Assembly (NCBI GenBank): GCA_009602735.1
Contig: WELA01003381.1
Coordinates: 5,970 to 40,949 of the forward strand
Reading direction: 5' to 3'
DNA from: Mesotaenium endlicherianum
Taxonomy: Eukaryota > Streptophyta > Zygnematophyceae > Zygnematales > Mesotaeniaceae
Length of the DNA stretch: 34,980 nt
Part shown: positions 28,928 to 34,980 of the stretch, one piece after another
Layout: each line of letters starts with the position of its first letter
How positions within the stretch are numbered: position 1 is the stretch's first letter
The notes under the pieces: generated by a model
What the model saw: only the letters and a program-made list of their open reading frames with translations
What the model was told of the DNA's origin: nothing
Databases searched by the model: none
Translations under genes and position numbers: made by a program

Positions 28928-30165
28928 TCCAGTCTACTGACTGTGAGGATGCTAGAGATAGTGAGTCGTCACTAGCTGCCCTCGTAGCAAGTATTATGGG
29001 TCCTGCTGAACTGGATTCACTATGCATGCCTGACAACCAGATAAAGGAGACCATCAGCAATATAGACGTCCAGAGAGTGCACACTCTGGATGCTCTTGTT
29101 CCACCTGATGTCCAACATTTCTTTGCTAAGTCAGGAGAACAATGCAAAAGTCAGGAAAGGACAGTCCCCCGTATCCTACTGCATTGCATGATTGCAAGTA
29201 GGAAGGTGAGGGCATTTGTTGACGGAGGGGCGTCACATACTTTTATCCACAAGGACTTAGTTAAGCGGCTAAGGCTGCCTACTGTCACCCAAGGGAATAG
29301 AAAAATATTCCTTGGAGATGCCTCAAGTATCCCGGGAGGAGTTATAACCAAGCCTATTGAGGTCCAGTTAGGTTCTGGCATTGCAGTTCTAACTGAAACG
29401 CTTACATTTGAGGTACTCAACACTGGCTTTTATGATCTCGTGCTAGGCAGGTCCTGGCTTAATAGACATCAAGCTGAAGTGTGTTGGAGCAGAGGTACAG
29501 TTAAAGTGAGAGGAGCCAGTGATGGGCAGACTGACTTGGCACCCACCAGTGCTCTTCCTCTTGTCCTGTGTGGATGGCAAATGAAGGAAAAGAAGAGGCT
29601 TCCAGAAGGATGCAAGTTGCTGAATGCAATGGAGTTCGTCAAAAGCTGGAACCAGAAGGAAGGTAGAATGTTCTGTCTGTTGCTAAGAGAGGTACCTCCT
29701 CAACCTAAAGAAGTGGTTGAGAAAAAGATAAGCCCTCCGGAGCACCCTACTGCTGCGAAAATTGTTGCTCAGTACACGGATGTATTTAATATGCCTCCAG
29801 GACTACCCCCTAAGCGGGAAGTAGATCATAGGTTTGATTTATTACCTGGTAGTCAGCCACCCTGGCAACGCCCTTATGGCTTGTCTTATGTGGAGAGCCA
29901 GGAGTTGAAAACACAGATTGCAGAGCTTGAGGAAAATGGTTATATTTCTCCCAGTAAATCACCTTACGGCGCACCCATCCTATTTGTTAAGAAAAAGGAT
30001 GGCAGTATGCGGATGTGTGTGGATTACAGAGCTCTGCACAGAATTACAGTAAAGAACAACTATGCCTTACCCAGAGTCAAGGACTTGCTTGATACCCTGT
30101 CTGGCGCTAAGGTGTTCAGTAACATAGATTTCAAGAGTGGTTATCATCACATCAAAAATTGTTGA
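28882..30165 (+). pseudogene. Protease and N-terminal RT of element A
   Basis: Open in the -1 frame from 28882; a first ATG occurs at 28996. The retropepsin core is [18 protein letters not shown] (Asp codon 29221), with Gly where Ser/Thr is normal in DSG/DTG, followed by [20 protein letters not shown] begins at [19 protein letters not shown] and reads [34 protein letters not shown] and [14 protein letters not shown] with the first catalytic Asp present. The frame then breaks at an A5 run (30154-30158), ending in TGA 30163-30165. One extra A there explains the break. Confidence 0.88.
28903..28942 (+). promoter_or_regulatory. Candidate -1 ribosomal frameshift signal, gag to pol
   Basis: TTTAAAA at 28903-28909 reads T TTA AAA in the gag frame, a canonical X XXY YYZ slippery heptamer. 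Slipping back one base enters the pol frame, which is open from 28882 onwards. Nine bases later AGTCAGTA (28919-28926) pairs perfectly with TACTGACT (28935-28942) over an 8-base loop, and the stem spans the gag stop (28925-28927). Heptamer, phase, spacer and stem all fit. Confidence 0.75.
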
Positions 30166-30613
30166 AGGGGATGAACACAAGACTGCCTTCCGCACACGCT
30201 ATGGGCACTATGAGTTCAACGTGATGCCATTTGGACTGACTAATGCTCCTGCTACCTTCATGGGTGCTATGAATGACATTTTCAGACCTTATTTGGATAA
30301 GTTTGTGCAAGTTTTCCTGGATGATATTTTAATTTTTTCTAAAGATGAAGCTCAGCACACGGAACACTTAACAACTGTCCTGGACACTCTGAGGAAGAAT
30401 CACTTATATGCTAAAATGAGCAAGTGTGATTTCTTTAAGGAAAGTATTGAATTCTTAGGCCACGTTGTCAGTAAAGAGGGCATCAGTGTGGATCCTAAGA
30501 AAGTCCAGACCAAAAGGGACTGGCCAGTACCACAGTCTGTCTCTGAAGTTAGATCCTTCCTCGGGTTGGCTACCTACTATAGGAGAATTATTCCACAAAG
30601 GCCAGTAAACTGA
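30166..30613 (+). pseudogene. RT palm of element A
   Basis: Continues RT one frame over: [35 protein letters not shown] and [13 protein letters not shown] with the Asp pair at 30320-30325. Then [20 protein letters not shown] and [15 protein letters not shown] follow. A second break between about 30590 and 30603 ends it at TGA 30611-30613, with a few residues missing relative to the family. Confidence 0.88.
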
Positions 30614-31489
30614 CTGACCTTACTAAAAAAGACATAGGGTATGTGTGGGGGGAAGAGCAGCAAGCTGCCTTCCAAACCCTTGAAGAGGCCCTTTGTTCTG
30701 CCCCAGTGCTAGCCGTGTATGACCCCAGCAAACCCGTGCAAGTGGTCACTGATGCCTCTAACTTTGCCATGGGTGCTATTTTGTTGCAGCCTGCTGACAA
30801 GACCACAAAGGATGGTAAGGTACGGCAGGAGTGGCACCCTGTGTTGTACGAGTCTATGAAATCCAGCAGAGATAAATTCCTCAGTGCATGATAAGGAGCT
30901 GCTAGCTATCATTCATGTGCTCAAACAGTGGAGAGCATACTTACATGGTAAAGCCTTTAAGGTGATTACAGATCATCTAGCTCTGACCCACTTTCAGAAG
31001 AAGTCCAAGCTGTCGAGGAGGGAGAACCGCTGGAGCCAGATGCTGGAGCAGTTCCAAGTCCAGATCGACTACAAACCAGGGAAGTTGAATCCTGCTGATG
31101 CACTCTCTAGAAGACTTGACTTGCAAGAAAGGAACTTTAGTCAGCATGCTGTAGATAAAGTCCTGTGTGCACTCACTTCACTAAAGGTGAAAAAGCCCTT
31201 CCTTGAACAACTTAGGAAAGCCTACCTTTCTGACCCAATATTTGAGCCCAACCCCACTACTGGTGTGTGTCGTGCTATTGCACTCCAGTATAAGCTCAAG
31301 GGAGGGGTCTGGGTGACTGAAACCACTTCAGGCAGGCTGAAGCTGGCCATTCCTAATAACTTGGAAATAAGGTCTCTTTTATTGAGTCAAGCACATGATA
31401 GTTTACTGGGTGGGCATTTGGGGCAGGCCAAAACTGTTGGCAAACTGGCAAAACATTATCATTGGAAGGGGTTACCCCGGAGGTCTTGA
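30601..31489 (+). pseudogene. RNase H and integrase zinc domain of element A
   Basis: First segment to TGA 30889-30891: [17 protein letters not shown] and VVTDASNFAMGAILLQ. After another frame break near 30885: HDKELLAIIHVLKQWRAYL, VITDHLALTHFQKKS and GKLNPADALSRRL, so all RNase H acids are present. The integrase zinc domain begins at HDSLLGGHLGQAKTVGKLA. The frame breaks again near 31475, at TGA 31487-31489. Confidence 0.86.
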
Positions 31490-32267
31490 AATATGTGAAG
31501 TCCTTTGATCAGTGTCAAAGAAATAAGTCTAGGCACACACCACCCGGAGGTCTCTTGCAACCACTGCCCATCCCAGCTGGACGCTGGTAAACTATATCCA
31601 TGGACTGGGTGGTCTCACTACCAAGAACTGCCAATGGGCAAGATTCAATACTGGTAGTCGTGGATAAACTGACAAAAATGGTCATTTTATCCCCACAACT
31701 GTCAAAGTGACTGCACTCGAAACAGCGAGACAGTTCTACAACCATGTAGTATGCCAACATGGGCTTCCTTCTAATATCGTCTCAAACAGAGACTCAAAAT
31801 TCACCTCTAAGTTCTGGAGAGCTTTAATGGGGTTAATGGGAGTCCAACAGCTGCTCAGCACAGCAAACCACCCTCAGACTGATAGCCGGACTGAAAGAAC
31901 TAACCGAGTTTTGCAGGAGGTGCTGAGAGCATATATTAACCAAAAACAAGATAATTGGGATGACCTGTTGCCTCAAATTCAGTTTGCGGTCAACAGTGCG
32001 GTGCACGCGTCAACGGGCAAGACTCCTTTTGAACTCAGCCTGGGTAGAGTCCCTAAGTCTCCTTTAGATGTACTGGGGGAGTCTTTAACTGACCCTGAAG
32101 GGATTGACAACCCGGTCTCCCTCCAGTTAACTCAGGAGTTTGCTGACACCCTGTCAGAAGTCCAACAAAACCTGCACAAAGCCCAAGAAAACCAATAAAA
32201 ATACGCTAATCAACACCGTCGGCAGCTGACATTTTCTAAGGGCAATTTAGTCAAACTGCATTCTTAG
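31480..32267 (+). pseudogene. Integrase core of element A
   Basis: Two frames joined near 31680. The first part has SFDQCQRNKSRH (the first Cys of C-x2-C reads Phe), TAA 31588-31590 and SMDWVVSLPRT with the first catalytic Asp. The second has IVSNRDSKFTSKFW, where the second Asp reads Asn (AAC 31785-31787), and TDSRTERTNRVLQEVL with Glu retained. Then LPQIQFAVNSAVHASTGKTP follows. TAA 32196-32198 and TAG 32265-32267 interrupt before the C-terminal barrel. Loss of the second Asp makes it inactive. Confidence 0.88.
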
Positions 32268-32696
32268 CACCTGTACCTCCCTGGTGTGGTCAAGAAAAAG
32301 CTTGGCCCTGTCTGGGTTGGTCCATATTCGGTGGTGCGTCGTGTCGGTCAGAATGCTTACAAACTGAACATGTCAGCTGACTACAAGGGTCACCCGGTCT
32401 TTAATGTCTCCTTCTTGGAACCATACATCAAAGGTGATACACTGTTCACAGGTCGGTTACCTATTCAACCGGGACCGGTCCCTGCTGTCCGAGACAACGA
32501 TCCTGAGGAGTATGAGGTCGATGAGATTTTAGACGCTCGCTTGGTCCGTCGATCGTCTAAATATGTCATGAAGTACCTCATCCAATGGAAGGGTTACGAT
32601 GCCTCTGGGGACACTTGGGAATTTAAAGACCAGCTGACCAATGCCAAAGGGGCGTTGAAACGGTTCCACCTTCGGGCGGCTGGGGCACCGCCCTAA
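32268..32696 (+). pseudogene. Integrase C-terminus and chromodomain of element A
   Basis: Same frame as the integrase core. It reads LGPVWVGPYSVVRRVGQNAY, HPVFNVSFLEPYIKG, then the chromodomain at about 32511-32669: EEYEVDEILDARLV, KYVMKYLIQWKGY, DTWEFKDQL and a C-terminal helix LKRFHLR. The aromatic Tyr and Trp positions expected for methyl-lysine binding are kept; TWEP reads TWEF. It ends at TAA 32694-32696. This places element A among chromoviruses. Confidence 0.9.
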
Positions 32697-33020
32697 CTGT
32701 CCCTTCAGTAGACATGGGAAGGTGACAGGAGGTCCTGTCTCCATATAAGTTGGAGGGGGATGTGACAGTTAGTGACAGTTGTGACAGGCAGCCCACCTTT
32801 AAATTTAAGTTGGAGGGAGTGGTAGTCTCTGATCACCATATTACCCACTCAACCTGCGCTCACACTCACTTGCTCTCTAACTCAAATTTCCCTTATATTC
32901 ACTCACACCAGGTATTCCACACTAGGAACTCTCCCGATCGCGTTCCTCTTCATCAAGGGCACTCAGTAGCGGCAAAATATCATGACTTCACTAACTGCAT
33001 TGTGTTTATGATTGAGCAGG
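32697..33020 (+). other. Intergenic stretch between pol and the accessory frame of element A
   Basis: It contains AAGTTGGAGGGGGA (32747-32760) followed by TGTGACAG, then GTGACAG-type short repeats (32761-32788), and a second AAGTTGGAGGGA (32807-32818). These equal the true polypurine tract AAGTTGGAGGGA at 34753-34764. No gene is seen. It may supply a promoter or splice signals for the accessory frame. Confidence 0.6.
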
Positions 33021-34628
33021 ATGACTCAAAAGTCGGAACTCAAGAGGAAGAGAAGGGCGGAAGAGGCACATGCAGAATACTTGCAATTCCGTGGAGACAT
33101 CGAATCATCTTCCATCTCCGCTCGGGAATCACAACGACTTCAACAACAGCGGGAGGCACAGAAGAAGAAGGAGGAGGAGGAACAGGCCAGACTGAGGCAG
33201 GAAGAACTGGACAGAAAAGCTGCAGAGGAGGCCAAGAAAGCAGAGGAGGAGAGGCAAGCTGAGGAGAAGCGGAAGCAGCAGGCTGAGGAAGAGGAACAGA
33301 GGAGAATCAGCAGCTACTGCTACACAGTGCTGGGCAAGGGCTTTGATCTACTGGAGGAGGCCTACAAGTATGCCCAGAGAAGTCGCAGTGAGTCGCAGAA
33401 GGAAATCCTCCAGAAGGAAGGGGAGACATCCGAAAAGTCTGACAAGTATATAGAGGTCGGCACAGGGCTCCTCCTCTACCACGATTACGCCAGGATGGTA
33501 GGATATACAATCGGAGAGGCCAAGGCAATGGCCCAGGTGAACGAAGCAGGAGCTGTCTTGATTCCTGGTATCTGGGGGGAAGATAGGGTCATCAGGATGA
33601 TCCCCATGGACGCGGACAGCTTCAAGGACTCAACACCCCACAACAGGTTCAAGGCCATGTACAACGAGGTGGAGAGGAGGAGCTGGGAATTCTTGGCCAG
33701 AGAAACCAGTCAGCTGGACTTTGCAGGGCACTGGTACCCTTGTACTCTTAAAAAGACAGACGCTGCCTTCTTCCAAAAGCCCACTGATTGGCGGAGGATG
33801 ACCACCGACATGAGGGACCAGCAGAATGACAGGGCGACGGATGAGGATTTCCTGACAGACCTAAAGGGGAACATAGTATTGCCCCCTCACATTGCGGCTT
33901 GGGACCCAAGATTGGATGGAGTCAGAGACTGCATGAGTCAAGAGATGCAGGGGGACAGAAGCAGGGCCCAAGAGTCATTCTCCAAAGGGAAGCACGCTTA
34001 TGCCAAACGGGCAAGTAAGCAGGGGGAAAAGGACCTCTATGCGGTCCGAACTCAGCAGCCCCCACCAGCACCCAAAAGGGGAAGGTCAGTAGGATCTTCT
34101 TTTTCTCGGGAAGAGCTGGAGCAGCTGACAGAGGAGACCCCAGAAGTCTCAGAGGAACCCCGGGACGGCGAGGAGGAGGAGTTAGAGGAAGACGAGGAGG
34201 AAGGCGAGGAGGAGGACACTAGCCCCGCCGTGATCCTGACACCTGCCACATCCCCTGTAAGGGAGAAGACGGGGTTGGCCCCGCAGCAACTCGCTCAAGA
34301 GGAGGATATCACTTGGCTGGGGACTGCCAGAGGACAGACCCCATCTCCAGGCAAGGAGACCCAGTCAGACAGGGCAGACAGGAGGGCTGCTCGGGAGATA
34401 GTCAGAGGCCTGCCAGCATCTCCCTCGCAGAGAGGGCATGTACCCTTGGCTCATGTCATGCAACATCCTTCTAGGATGCCGGTATACGTACCTGTCAGTT
34501 TGAGGGCTCCAGCAGAAGGCTGCCTCCCTCCAGACTGTGCAGCAGGAAACAGCCCAGTTACTGCGTTCTCCGCGAGGTCCTTACACGGAACCTCCCTCCG
34601 TGACAGGCTTCAGAAGACCCCAAGATAG
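33021..34628 (+). CDS. Intact accessory protein of element A, 535 aa, unknown function
   Basis: An uninterrupted frame from ATG 33021 to TAG 34626-34628. Residues about 1-100 are extremely charged (KRKRRAEEAHAEYL, then Glu/Arg/Lys/Gln repeats) and should form a long coiled coil or single alpha-helix. The middle (about 100-350) is more globular: YCYTVLGKGFDLLEEAYKY, YIEVGTGLLLYHDYARMVGY, RFKAMYNEVERRSWEFLARE, FAGHWYPCTLKK and LPPHIAAWDPRLDGVRD. The last third is disordered, with an acidic run (EEEELEEDEEEGEEED), Pro/Ser-rich motifs and basic ends. There is no signal peptide or membrane segment, so it is not an envelope protein despite the env-like position. I know no family for it. It stays open while gag and pol are ruined, but low T content makes stops rarer. 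A separate in-frame TTG at 33012 is less likely as start. Confidence 0.6.
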   Translation: MTQKSELKRKRRAEEAHAEYLQFRGDIESSSISARESQRLQQQREAQKKKEEEEQARLRQEELDRKAAEEAKKAEEERQAEEKRKQQAEEEEQRRISSYCYTVLGKGFDLLEEAYKYAQRSRSESQKEILQKEGETSEKSDKYIEVGTGLLLYHDYARMVGYTIGEAKAMAQVNEAGAVLIPGIWGEDRVIRMIPMDADSFKDSTPHNRFKAMYNEVERRSWEFLARETSQLDFAGHWYPCTLKKTDAAFFQKPTDWRRMTTDMRDQQNDRATDEDFLTDLKGNIVLPPHIAAWDPRLDGVRDCMSQEMQGDRSRAQESFSKGKHAYAKRASKQGEKDLYAVRTQQPPPAPKRGRSVGSSFSREELEQLTEETPEVSEEPRDGEEEELEEDEEEGEEEDTSPAVILTPATSPVREKTGLAPQQLAQEEDITWLGTARGQTPSPGKETQSDRADRRAAREIVRGLPASPSQRGHVPLAHVMQHPSRMPVYVPVSLRAPAEGCLPPDCAAGNSPVTAFSARSLHGTSLRDRLQKTPR

Positions 34629-34752
34629 GAGGAGGTCTGGCTCCCCTGAGTATAGAGCCTCAGGGACATCTCCCTCCTAATGGCAGTAGGATGGGGCCGG
34701 AAGGGACAGCACGCTGTTATTAGTGTTAGTGTTGTCGAGGCGACAACATGAT

Positions 34753-34764
34753 AAGTTGGAGGGA
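34753..34764 (+). other. Polypurine tract of element A
   Basis: AAGTTGGAGGGA ends one base before the 3' LTR start TGTAATGAATCAG at 34766. Confidence 0.8.
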
Positions 34765-34765
34765 T

Positions 34766-34980
34766 TGTAATGAATCAGTATAAAAGTTGATATAATGTTC
34801 ATTTAAATATAATAGTTATATAAGTTCAGCCTGCTGAACTCAAGTTAATAATCAGTCTGCTGGACTTCATATCTAATATCAGTTTAATGACTCGGCCGAA
34901 AGCAGCAGGCTGAAGTCAACTTAAGTCAGCTTGCTGACACATTCTTTGACAGCCAGCTGACTTCCGTACTCGGTAGCAGC
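34766..34980 (+). mobile_element. 3' LTR of element A, cut by the window end
   Basis: The first 215 bases match the start of the other family A LTRs, including TGTAATGAATCAG, the CAGCCTGCTGAAC hairpin and TTCCGTACTCGGTAGC. It is closer to the solo LTR at 13787 at several sites than to its own 5' LTR, for example TACTCGGTAGC against TAGTCGGTTGC. Confidence 0.9.

Larger units (their letters stand above)
27415..34765 (+). mobile_element. Element A interior: chromodomain Ty3/gypsy with an extra downstream frame
   Basis: Order on the plus strand: primer site, gag, -1 overlap, protease, RT, RNase H, integrase, chromodomain, polypurine-like tracts, a 535-codon accessory frame, a last polypurine tract and the 3' LTR. 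It is inserted in the gag of element B in opposite orientation. gag has two in-frame stops and pol has at least five frame breaks, so the element is not autonomous. The two LTRs differ at many sites, consistent with an old insertion. Confidence 0.88.

Noticed and set aside
14991..34628. Stop-codon reassignment as an explanation for the many in-frame stops
   Set aside because: All three stop codons interrupt frames, frameshifts are present too, and catalytic residues are mutated. Decay explains the data.
33021..34628. Envelope gene in element A
   Set aside because: The position is env-like, but there is no signal peptide, membrane segment or Cys pattern.
1..34980. CRISPR arrays, rRNA and tRNA genes
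   Set aside because: No regularly spaced repeats of that kind and no recognisable rRNA or tRNA cloverleaf; the only tRNA-related sequences are primer-binding sites.

Overview
This is a gene-poor, repeat-dense stretch of a large eukaryotic nuclear genome. It holds no operons, CRISPR arrays, rRNA genes or recognisable tRNA genes. Almost every coding region is transposon-derived and broken by stops or frameshifts. The best guess is a charophyte (streptophyte) green alga such as Chara. The clues are an iMet-type primer site and chromodomain integrases, as in plant chromoviruses, a Ty3/gypsy integrase ending in a PHD finger, and a cytosine-DNA methyltransferase inside a Ty3/gypsy polyprotein, a capture known from charophytes. 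This assignment is inference.

Layout. 1-3208: low-complexity and unassigned DNA. 3209-3928: a family A solo LTR on the minus strand. 3950-6359: non-coding, with a three-unit tandem repeat, a hairpin-dense block and a 371-bp period duplication. 6360-8639 (+): a decayed transposase whose acidic and cysteine positions resemble the RAG1/Transib catalytic core. 8640-9821 (-): a convergent zinc-ribbon/coiled-coil gene whose last codon abuts it. 10593-11224 (-): a broken trihelix (Myb/SANT-like) gene. 12311-34980: a nest of Ty3/gypsy elements.

The nest, oldest to youngest. Element C (minus, 3' LTR start at 14978, interior up to 21905) reads protease - DNA methyltransferase - long linker - reverse transcriptase - RNase H - integrase - PHD finger, essentially in one frame. 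Element B (minus, 3' LTR 21906-22639) is a chromodomain gypsy inserted into the protease of C. Element A (plus, 5' LTR 26839-27414, 3' LTR from 34766) is another chromodomain gypsy inserted into the gag of B. A further family A insertion, now a solo LTR with perfect GATAA target duplication, sits in the 3' LTR of C. The outer halves of B and C must lie beyond base 34980.

Most notable: (1) the methyltransferase in element C, together with a PHD finger on the same polyprotein, a possible writer plus reader of chromatin marks; (2) a textbook-looking -1 frameshift signal at the gag/pol overlap of A; (3) an intact 535-codon accessory frame in A, lying between duplicated polypurine tracts, while gag and pol are ruined; (4) the RAG1-like transposase. 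Several catalytic acidic residues in C and A read Asn or Lys in a way that fits G-to-A transitions, consistent with cytosine-deamination decay of silenced elements.
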